Assembly (NCBI RefSeq): GCF_000745235.1 | Contig: NZ_JQNL01000001.1 | Coordinates: forward strand, 3,776,001-3,840,000 | DNA length: 64,000 bases | Origin: Luteibacter mycovicinus | GTDB lineage: Bacteria > Pseudomonadota > Gammaproteobacteria > Xanthomonadales > Rhodanobacteraceae | Reading direction: 5' to 3' | Shown: positions 52,673-61,468 of the stretch, in pieces | Layout: every line of letters starts with the position of its first letter | Numbering within the stretch: position 1 is the first letter of the stretch | Translations under genes and position numbers: made by a program | Notes under the pieces: model-generated | Databases searched by the model: none | What the model was told of the DNA's origin: nothing | What the model saw: the letters and a program-made list of their open reading frames with translations, nothing else

Positions 52673-53008
52673 ATGATTAGCTTTACGACCAGCAATCCCC
52701 AGGGGCTTCTCGCCGCGATGAAGAAGGCCATCGACCAGGGCCACGTCACGACGTGGAAGTACGATTCGGACGGTGATTTCACCCATACCCCCGACCAGTG
52801 GCGCGGCAAGGCATGGCTCCGTCCTAAGGTTGTGGCTGGGGAACTCCAGCTCGGAATCCTGTTCCCGCGCGGGCATCAGGCGACCAAGGAGGTCTATGCC
52901 GTCTACCACGGTCGTTTCATCGAGATGGCGATGGCGCACTTTGACACCTCCTTCGGAAAGGCGGTGGGAACGGCCTTGGCCATGACTCCTGACGTCATCG
53001 CTGCATAA
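52673..53008 (+). CDS. Hypothetical protein
   Basis: The 111-residue product (MISFTTSNPQGLLAAMKKAI, then GKAWLRPKVVAGELQLGILF) has AAAAGGA before the ATG and looks like a small alpha-beta domain. A terminator lies 8 bases after its stop. It is the penultimate gene before attR. No family recognised. Confidence 0.72.
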   Translation: MISFTTSNPQGLLAAMKKAIDQGHVTTWKYDSDGDFTHTPDQWRGKAWLRPKVVAGELQLGILFPRGHQATKEVYAVYHGRFIEMAMAHFDTSFGKAVGTALAMTPDVIAA

Positions 53009-53015
53009 CCAACAG

Positions 53016-53038
53016 GCCGCCCCGTAGGGGGCGGCTTT
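53016..53038 (+). terminator. Rho-independent terminator
   Basis: GCCGCCCC/GGGGCGGC (53016-53023 with 53028-53035), four-base loop, followed by TTT, 7 bp after the stop of the 111-residue gene. Confidence 0.7.
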
Positions 53039-53261
53039 CTCGTTTGTATCTATGAGAGCGGGTCTTCGTTCTTCAAGAAAGCGATGCTGCCAGTGGGCCG
53101 TGACTCGCACGAGAAGCAGCCCGATTTTTGCGGCTAGTCTAGGCCATGCTGGACGCATGCGTTGCGACCTTCCAACCTGCCAAGACGAATGCAGAATGTG
53201 TCCAATTACATCCTTTAGAACTGCCAGGTTTTGAAGGTAAGCCTGAAAGTAAGGAGTGCCC

Positions 53262-53726
53262 TTGAACAGACCAGTGATTCCCAGCGTGAGGATGTGGCCG
53301 CGCAACCTGAGCACCTCGCAGGGCGGCGGTTTGTCCACTTCGCAATACGGTGGGATGTCGACCTCGCAATATGGAGGCATGTCAACATCCCAATATGGCG
53401 GAATGTCGACCTCGCAATACGGGGGTATGTCGACGTCCCAGTACGGTGGTTTATCAACCTCGCAATATGGTGGATTGTCCACGTCACAGTATGGAGGACT
53501 GTCGACTTCACAATATGGGGGGCTTTCGACGTCCCAATATGGCGGATTATCAACGTCACAAGGCGGGGGCATGTCTACGTCGTCAGGGAATGTCTACATG
53601 AGCAACATCCCGCCTTGGCCGGTTTTCTTGAGAGAGCTCGACGCTAGGGGCTACCACGGCCAAGCGAAGCTAATCAGGCAGTACTTGCCGGAAGCCTTGT
53701 GGCCGGAAAATTTCTTCAAGAGATAG
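53262..53726 (+). CDS. Octapeptide tandem-repeat protein next to attR
   Basis: The 154-residue product starts at a TTG five bases after AAGGAG ([15 protein letters not shown]). Residues 16-103 are eleven units of eight residues: LSTSQGGG, then MSTSQYGG or LSTSQYGG (nine units), then LSTSQGGG, followed by a partial MSTSSGN. Position one is Leu or Met; Gln5 is invariant and Tyr6 is replaced by Gly only at both ends. Codons differ between units (for example TCG/TCC/TCA/AGC for Ser, CAA/CAG for Gln), so selection keeps the peptide. A globular C-terminus ([20 protein letters not shown]) follows. No signal peptide or membrane helix. It could form a beta-solenoid or assembly. No function is known to me. 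Confidence 0.85.
   Translation: MNRPVIPSVRMWPRNLSTSQGGGLSTSQYGGMSTSQYGGMSTSQYGGMSTSQYGGMSTSQYGGLSTSQYGGLSTSQYGGLSTSQYGGLSTSQYGGLSTSQGGGMSTSSGNVYMSNIPPWPVFLRELDARGYHGQAKLIRQYLPEALWPENFFKR
53307..53570 (+). repeat. Eleven 24-bp tandem repeats inside the octapeptide gene
   Basis: Eleven in-frame 24-bp units encode LSTSQ[YG]GG or MSTSQYGG, with no two neighbouring units identical at the DNA level; synonymous changes dominate. Confidence 0.9.
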
Positions 53727-53847
53727 ATTGGTAGTCGAAAAATTTTTGTGCCTTGACGTTAGGGTCTTATCCGCTCAAAAATCCGGGACACCACCCGGAA
53801 CACCCGGGCTGGGCTTGGACGGGTTGGGAGAGAAGGGGGAAATGATG

Positions 53848-53867
53848 TCCCTCACTCTCCGCCAGTT
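53848..53867 (+). repeat. attR: right copy of the 20-bp direct repeat
   Basis: This copy is identical to 15304-15323. Immediately to its right lies a hairpin terminator (53875-53895) that would be the original terminator of tRNA-Ser in an uninterrupted chromosome. Confidence 0.93.
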
Positions 53868-53874
53868 ACGCAAG

Positions 53875-53895
53875 ACGCCCCTAACGGGGCGTTTT
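53875..53895 (+). terminator. Displaced native terminator of tRNA-Ser
   Basis: ACGCCCC/GGGGCGT (53875-53881 with 53886-53892), four-base loop, then TTTT. It begins 8 bp after attR and would follow tRNA-Ser directly in an uninterrupted chromosome. Confidence 0.8.
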
Positions 53896-53925
53896 GCGTT
53901 TCCAGACCACCGTTTCCGGAGTCAT

Positions 53926-53949
53926 GTAGGAGCGCGCCCCGCGCGCGAC
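53926..53949. repeat. REP-like palindrome
   Basis: The 24-base stretch from GTAGGAGCGCGC to GCGCGCGAC resembles the REP palindromes common in intergenic regions of Pseudomonas and xanthomonads. Only one copy was seen in the window. Confidence 0.4.
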
Positions 53950-54042
53950 CCGTGACGCTCGCGCCCCATAATTTGACCGAGGTCGGGGCAGCCCGCACCG
54001 CACCTTTCTAAGCTCGCAGCTTTTGTCCAAAGCGAGCCTCCC

Positions 54043-54447
54043 ATGTCCTCCGGATACGACGACCTTCAGGTCAGCTACGGTCGCTGCCTGCGCACGCGCG
54101 GTTTCATCGGGCGCTTCTACGAGATCCTCCTGTCCCGCGACCCTGGTCTCGCGCTCCTGTTCGCCACGACCGACTTCCAGAAGCAACACATGGCCCTGCG
54201 CCGCGGCATCAGCCTGGCGATCTCCTGGGCCGCCGGCGACGGTATGGCGCAACGCCCGGTCGACGAGATGATCCGCGTCCATGCCCGCACGGGCAGGGCG
54301 CCGGTACCGCCGGAGTACTACACGTACTGGCTCGACAGTCTGCTGCAGGCGGTGCGTGAGCGCGACGAGCAGCTCACGCCGGAACTGGAGGCGCGCTGGC
54401 GTGAGGCGATGAGCGCCGTGACCCACGCCTTCGCCGTCGCCTACTGA
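54043..54447 (+). CDS. Bacterial globin
   Basis: The 134-residue protein has a globin fold pattern: [20 protein letters not shown] in the first helices and [20 protein letters not shown] holding the probable proximal histidine (F8). Length fits single-domain or truncated-like globins. Such proteins bind oxygen or nitric oxide in the cytoplasm. It is the first chromosomal gene right of the element. No strong ribosome site was seen before the ATG. A terminator hairpin follows at 54510. Confidence 0.82.
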   Translation: MSSGYDDLQVSYGRCLRTRGFIGRFYEILLSRDPGLALLFATTDFQKQHMALRRGISLAISWAAGDGMAQRPVDEMIRVHARTGRAPVPPEYYTYWLDSLLQAVRERDEQLTPELEARWREAMSAVTHAFAVAY

Positions 54448-54509
54448 CGCGGATCGCCAGGCGGCTGTGCCTGCGGGTCGTTCGCAGGCCGGATCCCGCG
54501 CAAACAAAA

Positions 54510-54533
54510 ACGCCGGCACTAGGCCGGCGTTTT
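54510..54533. terminator. Bidirectional terminator between globin and tRNA-Pro
   Basis: CGCCGGC/GCCGGCG (54511-54517 with 54523-54529) with A5 before and TTTT after, serving the rightward globin gene and the leftward tRNA-Pro. Confidence 0.75.
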
Positions 54534-54551
54534 CATAATGAACGAATTCAT

Positions 54552-54628
<77 letters not shown>

Positions 54629-54785
54629 ACGGGAGCCGCGTATATTAGCCATGCTCCCGATCAATGGCAACAGGTCGCTTCAACTTTTTTCACGCATTGC
54701 CTACCGGGGCGGGCTGTGGCCATCTGCTAATCTATGCGGCTGCCGCGTGGCGGCCTCCGTATAAGCCTGTCCGAAGAGGAATTGC

Positions 54786-56177
54786 ATGGCACTCACCCCG
54801 GCCCGCACCATGCCCGGTGTCCTCGAGCTCCTGCCGCTCGATCAGATCGCGTTTCAGCGCATGCTGGACACGATCCGCCGTAACTATGAGAAATTCGGCT
54901 TCCTGCCGATCGAGACGCCGGTGATCGAGCACAGCGATGTGCTGCTGACCAAGACCGGCGGCGAGACGGAGCGCCAGGTTTACTTCGTGCAGTCCACCGG
55001 TGCGCTGGGCGCGGCGGCGGAGAAGGACAAGGGCGGCGTACCCGAGCTGGCGCTGCGTTTCGACCTCACCGTGCCGCTGGCGCGCTACGTGGCCGAGCAC
55101 GAGCACGACCTCAGCTTCCCGTTCCGTCGCTACCAGATGCAGCGCGTCTATCGCGGCGAGCGCGCGCAGCGCGGACGCTTCCGCGAGTTCTACCAGTGCG
55201 ACATCGACGTGATCGGCAAGGACTCGCTGTCGGTGCGTTACGACGCCGAGATTCCGGCGGTCATCTACAGCGTGTTCCGCGACCTCAACATCGGTCCGTT
55301 CACCATCCAGCTGAATAACCGCAAGCTGATGCGCGGTTACTTCGAAAACCTCGGCATCGCCGACGCCGAGCAGCAGATGCTCGTGCTGCGCGAAGTCGAC
55401 AAGCTCGACAAGCGCGGTCCGGACTATGTGCGCGACACGCTGACCGGTGAGGCGTTCGGCCTGTCGGCCGACGTGGCGGCGAAGATTCTCGCCTTCGTGC
55501 AGGTACGTTCCACCTCGGTCGATAACGCCTTCGCGCATCTCGACGCGCTGGGTGCCGGTTCGGAAACCTTCGAGCAGGGCAGGGCCGAGCTGAAGGAAGT
55601 CCTGACCATGATCCGCGACTTCGGCGTGCCGGAGACGCATTTCGCACTGAACCTGTCGATCGCCCGCGGCCTCGATTACTACACGGGGACGGTCTACGAG
55701 ACCACGCTCAACGATCATCCCGGCATCGGTTCGATCTGCTCGGGTGGCCGCTACGAGAATCTGGCCGGTCAGTACACGAAGTCGCATCTGCCGGGCGTCG
55801 GCATCTCGATCGGCCTGACGCGCCTTTACTGGCAGCTGCGTGACGCCGGCCTGATCTCGACCGCGCAGAGCACGGTGGACGTGCTGGTGACGCAGATGGA
55901 CGCGGCGCAGTTGCCGACCTATCTCGCCGTCGCGACGGAACTGCGCAACGCAGGCATCGCCACCGAGGTCGTGCTCGAGGGCGGCAAGCTCGGCAAGCAG
56001 TTCAAGTACGCGGACAGGGCGGGCATTCGCTTCGTCGTGGTGCTGGGCGAAGACGAGATCGCGAAGGGCGTGGTCACCGTGAAGGATCTTCGTCGCGAAG
56101 ATCAGTTCGAGGTGGCTCGCGCCGACCTGGTCAAGACGTTGCGCGTCGAACTGGCCCAGGCCGAAATCGGTCGCTGA
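54786..56177 (+). CDS. hisS: Histidyl-tRNA synthetase
   Basis: HisRS charges tRNA-His with histidine in the cytoplasm. The 463-residue class II enzyme has motif 1 region [20 protein letters not shown], motif 2 ([20 protein letters not shown], then [11 protein letters not shown]), the histidine-binding motif [13 protein letters not shown] and a C-terminal anticodon-binding domain ([10 protein letters not shown]). Length is slightly above bacterial average but normal for some lineages. hutH follows after 32 bp, so both may share a transcript. Confidence 0.97.
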   Translation: MALTPARTMPGVLELLPLDQIAFQRMLDTIRRNYEKFGFLPIETPVIEHSDVLLTKTGGETERQVYFVQSTGALGAAAEKDKGGVPELALRFDLTVPLARYVAEHEHDLSFPFRRYQMQRVYRGERAQRGRFREFYQCDIDVIGKDSLSVRYDAEIPAVIYSVFRDLNIGPFTIQLNNRKLMRGYFENLGIADAEQQMLVLREVDKLDKRGPDYVRDTLTGEAFGLSADVAAKILAFVQVRSTSVDNAFAHLDALGAGSETFEQGRAELKEVLTMIRDFGVPETHFALNLSIARGLDYYTGTVYETTLNDHPGIGSICSGGRYENLAGQYTKSHLPGVGISIGLTRLYWQLRDAGLISTAQSTVDVLVTQMDAAQLPTYLAVATELRNAGIATEVVLEGGKLGKQFKYADRAGIRFVVVLGEDEIAKGVVTVKDLRREDQFEVARADLVKTLRVELAQAEIGR

Positions 56178-56209
56178 GCTTTCTCTTACCCCCACCGCAC
56201 GGCATCCCC

Positions 56210-58105
56210 ATGACCAGCAGCATTCTTCTCGACGGACGTAGCCTCACGCGCGCCCAGGTCGCCGCTATCGCTCGCCACGGCGCTTCGATTCGTCTCGACG
56301 ACGCGCAGCTGGTGAAGGTCAGGCGCGCGGCCGACTTTCTCGCCGAGAAGGTCGGTGGCGGCGAGCCGATCTACGGCGTGACCACGGGCTTCGGCAGCAA
56401 TGCCGACAAGCTGCTCGGCGCGCATCGCGTGCGCGACGAGTTGCCCGGCGGTAATCCGGAGCCGCGCGAAGGCACGTTGCTGGAAGAACTGCAGCACAAC
56501 CTGATCATCACCCATGCGGTGTGCGTGGGTAAGCCCTTCGCTGAAGACGTCGTACGCGCGATGCTCGCCATCCGCGTCAACACGCTGATGAAGGGACACT
56601 CCGGCATTCGCGTGGAAACCCTGGGTGCGCTGGCCGAGCTGCTCAACCGCAACGTCATCCCGGTGATTCCGGAGAAGGGCTCCGTCGGCGCCAGTGGCGA
56701 CCTGGCTCCGTTGTCGCATCTGGCCATCGTGCTGCTGGGTGGTGGCGAAGCCTTTTATCAGGGCGAGCGCCTGCCCGGTGCCGAGGCGCTGAAGCGTGCC
56801 GGTCTCGAGCCGGTGCGCCTGTCCTTCAAGGAAGGTCTTGCGCTCAACAACGGCACGACGCAGATGCTGGCCACGGGCGTGCTCGCGCTCGACACGATGG
56901 ACATGCTGATCCGCACGGCGGACTTGGCGGCCGCGATGACGCTCGACGCGTTCGCTGGACGTACGGGCGCTTACGCCGAACAGGTGCATGCGCTGCGCCC
57001 CCATCCGGGGCAGGTGGCGGCGGCACGCAACATACGCGGTCTGCTCGAAGGTTCGACGCTGGCGGACATCGCGTACCACATGGTGCCGCGCTTCCGTCCG
57101 TGGCTGTCGGACTCGTGGGCGGATCCCGCCGACCAGGCCTATCGCTTCGACATCGGCTGGGACTGGGTGCCGGCCACGCAGCGGCATGGCAAGGAGGCGT
57201 TCTACTCCCGCTTCCTCCCGTTCAAGGGCGGCAAGAAGCATCAGCCGCAGGACGCGTACTGCCTGCGCTGCGCGCCGCAGGTGCATGGTGCCGTGCGCGA
57301 CGCGTGGGAGCAGGCGTGTCGCGTGTTCGACGTCGAGCTCAACGCCGTCACCGACAATCCGCTGGTCTTCCCCGATGCCGAGAACGCCGAGGTCATCGAG
57401 GATCAGGTGATTTCCGCCGGTCACTTCCATGGCATGCCACTCGCGCTGGCGATGAGCTACGTCAAGGCGTCGATTCCGGTACTCGCCTCGATCTCGGAGC
57501 GTCGGACCGCCAAGCTGGTGGATCCCGCGAATAACGACGGCCTGCCGGCCTTCCTGATCGGCAATGAAGACGCCACGGATTCCGGTTTCATGATCGTGCA
57601 GTACACCGCGGCGGCGCTGGTCAACGACCTCGCCACGCGCGCGCACCCGGCCTCCGTCTATTCGGTGCCGACCAGCGCCAACGCGGAAGACCACGTGTCC
57701 ATGGGTGCCAACGAGGCCCGTCACGTGCTGGAGATGACCGAGGACCTCGGCCACGTGCTGGCGATGGAGCTGTATACCGCCGCGCAGGCGCTCGAATACC
57801 GCCAGGACATGCTCAACGCCGCGCGTACCCTTGCGATGCGCGGTGACTGGCAGGCGCTGGCGTCGAAAATCGCCGGAGCGCCGCGTACCGACTCGCCGCA
57901 CTACGCGCGCTTCGAAACCGAAGTGCGCGCGCTGATGGACGCCCTCGCTGTCGCCGAGGATTTCCATGGCGGTGTCGCCGTGCGCGAGGCACTGGCGGCT
58001 CTTCGCCAGCACATCGCCTTCATGCAGCGCGATCGTGCGATGGATGGCGAAGTCCGCCTGATGTGCGAACTGGTGGCCTCCGGGCGTCTCGTCGCCGCGG
58101 CCTGA
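56210..58105 (+). CDS. hutH: Histidine ammonia-lyase family enzyme, enlarged form
   Basis: The 631-residue protein is an aromatic amino-acid lyase. It has the inner-loop tyrosine (IYGVTTGFGSN, Tyr55) and the MIO-forming Ala161-Ser162-Gly163 in GSVGASGDLAPLSH. THA at 101-103 is more like HAL than TAL or PAL. HAL converts histidine to urocanate. It is about 120 residues longer than typical HAL: a 60-residue insertion lies around 285-345, between LLEGSTLADIAYH and QPQDAYCLRC, and there are smaller ones near residue 70-88 and at the C-terminus. The rest of a hut operon is absent, and the gene lies between hisS and the his biosynthetic operon. A different substrate is possible. Confidence 0.85.
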   Translation: MTSSILLDGRSLTRAQVAAIARHGASIRLDDAQLVKVRRAADFLAEKVGGGEPIYGVTTGFGSNADKLLGAHRVRDELPGGNPEPREGTLLEELQHNLIITHAVCVGKPFAEDVVRAMLAIRVNTLMKGHSGIRVETLGALAELLNRNVIPVIPEKGSVGASGDLAPLSHLAIVLLGGGEAFYQGERLPGAEALKRAGLEPVRLSFKEGLALNNGTTQMLATGVLALDTMDMLIRTADLAAAMTLDAFAGRTGAYAEQVHALRPHPGQVAAARNIRGLLEGSTLADIAYHMVPRFRPWLSDSWADPADQAYRFDIGWDWVPATQRHGKEAFYSRFLPFKGGKKHQPQDAYCLRCAPQVHGAVRDAWEQACRVFDVELNAVTDNPLVFPDAENAEVIEDQVISAGHFHGMPLALAMSYVKASIPVLASISERRTAKLVDPANNDGLPAFLIGNEDATDSGFMIVQYTAAALVNDLATRAHPASVYSVPTSANAEDHVSMGANEARHVLEMTEDLGHVLAMELYTAAQALEYRQDMLNAARTLAMRGDWQALASKIAGAPRTDSPHYARFETEVRALMDALAVAEDFHGGVAVREALAALRQHIAFMQRDRAMDGEVRLMCELVASGRLVAAA

Positions 58106-58807
58106 TCACGGCGGGAAAAAGTTGAGGCTGGCGGCGGCCTCGTCTGTCGGGGACCAGTCGTCGAGTTTGTCGGCGCGGATGCCGGCCAGGTAATGATAGA
58201 GCTGGGCGTCGTTGACGAGGCCCAGCTTGCTCATGGCCGAGCGCTTCTGCCGGCTGATCGTCTTGATGCTGCGCCCCATGGCCGAGGCGATCTCGGGTAG
58301 CTGGTAGCCCTGCGCGTACCCGCGCAGGACCTCGATTTCACGGGGGGACAGCCGGGTAGCGAGTTCTTCTTCCTGCGCCGCCGCGCAGTCCGCCTCGTGG
58401 AAGAGGCGGCGGATGGCCGGGCTGAGGTAGGAGCGCCCGACGTTGGCCGCATGCACGGCGACCGGGATGTCGCGCAGATTGGTGCGCTTGTCGAAGATGG
58501 CCGCCACGCCCGCGTCGAGCAGGCTGCGCAGCATGGCCGTGTTCGACAGCATGGTGAGTACGACGATGCCGGTGTCCGGACGCATCGCACGGATGCGCCG
58601 GATCATGGGCATGCCATCCGGGCGGCTGCCTTCGGGCATGGAGAAGTCCGTCACGACGACGTCGCACGGGTAATCGGCCAGGGCGTGGAAGAGGGCGTCG
58701 GTGTTGTGGACGCGCGCGACGATGTCGTAGCGATGCGACTTCAGCACGGTTTCGACCCCCGCGACCACGACCGGGTGGTCGTCCGCGATGATCACGGTAC
58801 TACGCAT
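58106..58807 (-). CDS. NarL/RcsB-type response regulator
   Basis: The 233-residue protein has a receiver domain with Asp9/Asp10 (IIADDHP), the phosphoacceptor Asp54 (VVVTDFSMPEG) and Lys107 (IFDKRTN), and a LuxR-type helix-turn-helix (RLSPREIEVLRGYAQGYQLP, then SIKTISRQKRSAMSKLGL). The TDFSMP and GDGMPMI-like context is closest to RcsB-type regulators. No kinase gene is adjacent. Its stop directly abuts the hutH stop, so the two are convergent. Its start is divergent from hisR-hisG. Confidence 0.92.
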   Translation of the reverse strand: MRSTVIIADDHPVVVAGVETVLKSHRYDIVARVHNTDALFHALADYPCDVVVTDFSMPEGSRPDGMPMIRRIRAMRPDTGIVVLTMLSNTAMLRSLLDAGVAAIFDKRTNLRDIPVAVHAANVGRSYLSPAIRRLFHEADCAAAQEEELATRLSPREIEVLRGYAQGYQLPEIASAMGRSIKTISRQKRSAMSKLGLVNDAQLYHYLAGIRADKLDDWSPTDEAAASLNFFPP

Positions 58808-58925
58808 GGATAAGGCTCACAGCTTGGAGATGGCCGCCATGTTGGCCGGGTGCTGCGATGCGGTATATGGAAGAAAAGCGCAATTCTCTGTCGGCGCTTG
58901 CCACGAACCGGTTGCTCAAGTTAGG

Positions 58926-58947
58926 ATGCGTTATCGTATTAACGCAT
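58926..58947. promoter_or_regulatory. HisR-like operator upstream of the his operon
   Basis: ATGCGTTA (58926-58933) and TAACGCAT (58940-58947) are a perfect 8-bp inverted repeat with a 6-bp spacer, nine bases before the ATG of the TrpR-like gene. It overlaps TATTAA (58937-58942), a likely -10. The dimeric TrpR-like protein encoded just downstream is the obvious ligand; autorepression of the his operon in response to histidine is inferred. Confidence 0.65.
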
Positions 58948-58956
58948 TAGTACACT

Positions 58957-59274
58957 ATGAAGCGTCGCTCACTCGACCCTGAGACGCCCGCCGATTCGGC
59001 GGAAACCAGTCTGTGCGAAGCCCTGGCCGGCCTGGCCACGATCGAGGAGATGCGAGCCTTTCTGCATGACCTCTGCACGCCGGCCGAGATCGAAGTCATG
59101 GTCGATCGCTGGCGCGTGGTGCCATTCCTGCTCGAGGGCCGTTCGTACCGCGAAATCCATGAGCGTACGGCCGTCAGCATCACCACCATTGGCCGGGTTG
59201 CCCGGTACCTCAACCAGGGCAGCGGGGGCTACATGGCCGCCGCCGCCCGCCGCAATGCCGGGAGTGCCGTATGA
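58957..59274 (+). CDS. TrpR-like repressor of the his operon
   Basis: The 105-residue helical protein resembles the TrpR/YerC family: LATIEEMRAFLHDLCTPAEI, then LEGRSYREIHERTAVSITTI for the recognition helices. It is the first gene of the his operon, overlapping hisG by four bases (ATGA). In Xanthomonadales a TrpR-family protein called HisR is predicted as the his repressor. No Shine-Dalgarno sequence precedes the ATG, and the likely -10 ends 14 bases upstream, so the transcript may be leaderless or nearly so. Confidence 0.85.
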   Translation: MKRRSLDPETPADSAETSLCEALAGLATIEEMRAFLHDLCTPAEIEVMVDRWRVVPFLLEGRSYREIHERTAVSITTIGRVARYLNQGSGGYMAAAARRNAGSAV

Positions 59275-60164
59275 AGCCGCGTGATCGACTGCGCATCGCC
59301 ATGCAGAAATCGGGGCGCCTCACGGAGCCCGCGCAGGAGTTGCTGGCCCGTTGCGGCCTCAAGTTCCGCCAGAGCCGCGACAAGCTGTTCTGCTTCGGCG
59401 AAGGCGAGCCGGTGGACCTCCTGCTCGTTCGCGATGACGACATTCCCGGCCTGATCGCCGAAGGCGTGTGCGACCTCGGTATCGTCGGTCGCAATGTCCT
59501 GCGCGAATTTCAGCTGTCCAATCCCGAGGCCGGCACGGGCATCGACGAACTGCGCTCACTGGGTTTCGGTCACTGCCGTCTGTCCATCGCCGTGCCGCAG
59601 GAAGACGCATACGAAAGCCCGGCGCAGCTCGAAGGACAGCGCATCGCGACGTCATACCCCGGACTGACCGGCGAATGGCTGCGCGCGCACGGCGTGGATG
59701 CGAAAGTCGTCATGCTCAATGGCTCGGTGGAAATCGCGCCGCGCCTCGGCACCGCCGACGCCATCTGCGATCTCGTCTCCAGTGGCGCGACGCTGGTCGC
59801 GAACCAGTTGCGCGAGACCGCCGTGGTGATCGAGAGCGAAGCCGTCCTCGCCGGCCACGCGGAATTGCCGCTGGACGAGCGCGGTGAAATCGCCGAACTG
59901 CTGCTGCGTCGCCTGGATGGCGTCATCCAGGTGCGCGACTCGCGCCTGATCCTGATGCAGGCGCCGCGCGCCGCGCTGGCGGAGATCACCCGCCTCCTGC
60001 CAGGGACGCCGGTGCCCACGCTCACGCAGGTCGACGGCTCGCCCGATCAGGTCGTGCTGCAGGCGCTGTGTGCCGGCTCGGTGAGCTGGCGCCAGCTGGA
60101 AGACATGAAACGCGCCGGTGCCCGCGACATGCTGGTGCTGCCGGTGGAGAAGATGCTGGCATGA
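59271..60164 (+). CDS. hisG: ATP phosphoribosyltransferase
   Basis: HisG catalyses the first step of histidine synthesis, joining ATP and PRPP, and is the feedback-inhibited step. The 297-residue long-form protein shows [20 protein letters not shown] at the N-terminus, [20 protein letters not shown] for the PRPP site and a C-terminal histidine-binding ACT-like domain. Starts with ATGA overlap to the regulator and ends with ATGA overlap to hisD. Confidence 0.96.
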   Translation: MKPRDRLRIAMQKSGRLTEPAQELLARCGLKFRQSRDKLFCFGEGEPVDLLLVRDDDIPGLIAEGVCDLGIVGRNVLREFQLSNPEAGTGIDELRSLGFGHCRLSIAVPQEDAYESPAQLEGQRIATSYPGLTGEWLRAHGVDAKVVMLNGSVEIAPRLGTADAICDLVSSGATLVANQLRETAVVIESEAVLAGHAELPLDERGEIAELLLRRLDGVIQVRDSRLILMQAPRAALAEITRLLPGTPVPTLTQVDGSPDQVVLQALCAGSVSWRQLEDMKRAGARDMLVLPVEKMLA

Positions 60165-61468
60165 AACGGATCGACTGGAAAACCCTCGACGAAAATGGCC
60201 GCGACGCCGCGCTCGCCCGCCCGGCGCAGTCCCGCGCGGCGGAACTGCGTGATGGCGTGGAGGCGATCATCGCCGACGTGCGTGCGCGCGGTGACGATGC
60301 GCTGCGCGAACTCACCGCACGCTACGATGGCACGACGCTCGAGGACCTCGCGGTCACCGAGGCGGAGTTCGCCGCGGCGGAAGCGCGTCTGTCGCCTGAA
60401 CTGAAAGCGGCGGTGCGCGAAGCCGCGGAACGTATCGATACCTTCCACCGTGCCGCCGCTCCGACCGAAGTCGGTGTGGATACGGCGCCGGGCGTACGCG
60501 TCGAACGCGTGCTTCGTCCCATTCGCCGCGTTGGCCTGTACGTTCCGGCCGGTGGCGCGCCGCTGCCGTCGACGGCGATCATGCTCGGCGTCCCCGCCGC
60601 CATCGCCGGTTGCCGCGATGTGGTGCTGTGCACGCCGGTGCAGGCGAACGGCCGCTGCGACGATGCCGTGCTGTTCGCGGCGAAAACGACGGGCGTGCAC
60701 CGCGTCTACAAGCTCGGCGGCGCGCAGGCGATCGCCGCGATGGCCTATGGCACGGCGTCCGTTCCGCGTTGCGACAAGTTGTTCGGTCCCGGCAATGCCT
60801 GGGTGACCGAAGCCAAATTGCAGGCGGCCGGCGATCCTTCCGGTGCCGCCATCGATATGCCCGCTGGCCCGTCGGAAGTACTGGTGATCGCCGACGCCGG
60901 CGCCGACCCGCGCTTCGTTGCCGCCGACCTGCTGTCGCAGGCAGAGCATGGGCCGGACTCTCAGGTCTTGCTGGTCAGTCCGTCGGCCGGTCTTCTCGAC
61001 CGCGTCGAGGCGGAGGTGGAGCGTCAACGCCGGGAACTCCCGCGCGCCGATGTCGCCGCCATGGCGCTGTACGAGAGCCGCCTGATCCTCGTGAGCGATC
61101 TCGCGGAAGCCGTCGAGGTAAGCAACCGCTACGCCCCTGAGCACCTGATCATCCAGACGGCCGAACCGCGCGCGCTGCTCGACGACGTCGAATCCGCCGG
61201 CTCGGTCTTTCTCGGCGAATGGACGCCCGAATCCGTCGGTGACTACTGCAGTGGCAGCAACCATGTCCTGCCGACCTACGGCTACGCGCGCAGCTACAGC
61301 GGTGTCTCCGTGGGCAGCTTCCAGAAACAGGTCACCGTGCAGGAAGTCACCGCCGAAGGCCTGCGCAACATCGGTCCGTGCGCGGCGATCCTCGCCGAAG
61401 CGGAACAACTCGAAGCCCATCGTCGCGCGGTGACCCTGCGCCTTGCCGTTATGGATGCCGTCGCATGA
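60161..61468 (+). CDS. hisD: Histidinol dehydrogenase
   Basis: HisD oxidises histidinol to histidine in two NAD-dependent steps, using a zinc ion. The 435-residue protein has [34 protein letters not shown] and the Zn/His region ([14 protein letters not shown]). The start [10 protein letters not shown] overlaps hisG by four bases. It overlaps hisC by four bases (ATGA) at its end. Length is normal. Confidence 0.97.
   Translation: MKRIDWKTLDENGRDAALARPAQSRAAELRDGVEAIIADVRARGDDALRELTARYDGTTLEDLAVTEAEFAAAEARLSPELKAAVREAAERIDTFHRAAAPTEVGVDTAPGVRVERVLRPIRRVGLYVPAGGAPLPSTAIMLGVPAAIAGCRDVVLCTPVQANGRCDDAVLFAAKTTGVHRVYKLGGAQAIAAMAYGTASVPRCDKLFGPGNAWVTEAKLQAAGDPSGAAIDMPAGPSEVLVIADAGADPRFVAADLLSQAEHGPDSQVLLVSPSAGLLDRVEAEVERQRRELPRADVAAMALYESRLILVSDLAEAVEVSNRYAPEHLIIQTAEPRALLDDVESAGSVFLGEWTPESVGDYCSGSNHVLPTYGYARSYSGVSVGSFQKQVTVQEVTAEGLRNIGPCAAILAEAEQLEAHRRAVTLRLAVMDAVA

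Larger units (their letters stand above)
15304..53867. mobile_element. Integrative mobilizable element inserted in tRNA-Ser(GCT)
   Basis: The 38.6-kb segment is bounded by a perfect 20-bp repeat of the tRNA-Ser 3' end, has a tyrosine integrase reading inwards from attL, and interrupts ordinary core genes on both sides. It encodes a MobA/MobL relaxase but none of the VirB/Tra channel genes, so it fits an integrative mobilizable element that would borrow a conjugation apparatus. It also contains a second tyrosine recombinase and a large serine recombinase, paralogous gene pairs and a truncated gene, which suggests growth by several insertions. Cargo covers toxin export, phage defence, chemotaxis/cyclic-di-GMP and many small unknowns. 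The chromosomal T4SS in this window is of the killing type and is not an obvious transfer partner. Confidence 0.9.
53727..54042. other. Element end, attR and native terminator
   Basis: Between the repeat gene and the globin gene lie hairpin TCCGGG/CCCGGA (53782-53799), attR (53848-53867), the native tRNA-Ser terminator (53875-53895) and a GTAGGAGCGCGC-type palindrome (53926-53949). No gene seen. Confidence 0.6.

Noticed and set aside
52634..53572. Antisense frame with PPYCEVD-like repeats
   Set aside because: It is the reverse reading of the octapeptide repeat; the plus strand has a ribosome site, start and codon pattern of selection.
53307..53590. Tandem 24-bp units as a possible CRISPR array
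   Set aside because: Units are contiguous without spacers, in frame, and diverge synonymously; no cas genes are present.
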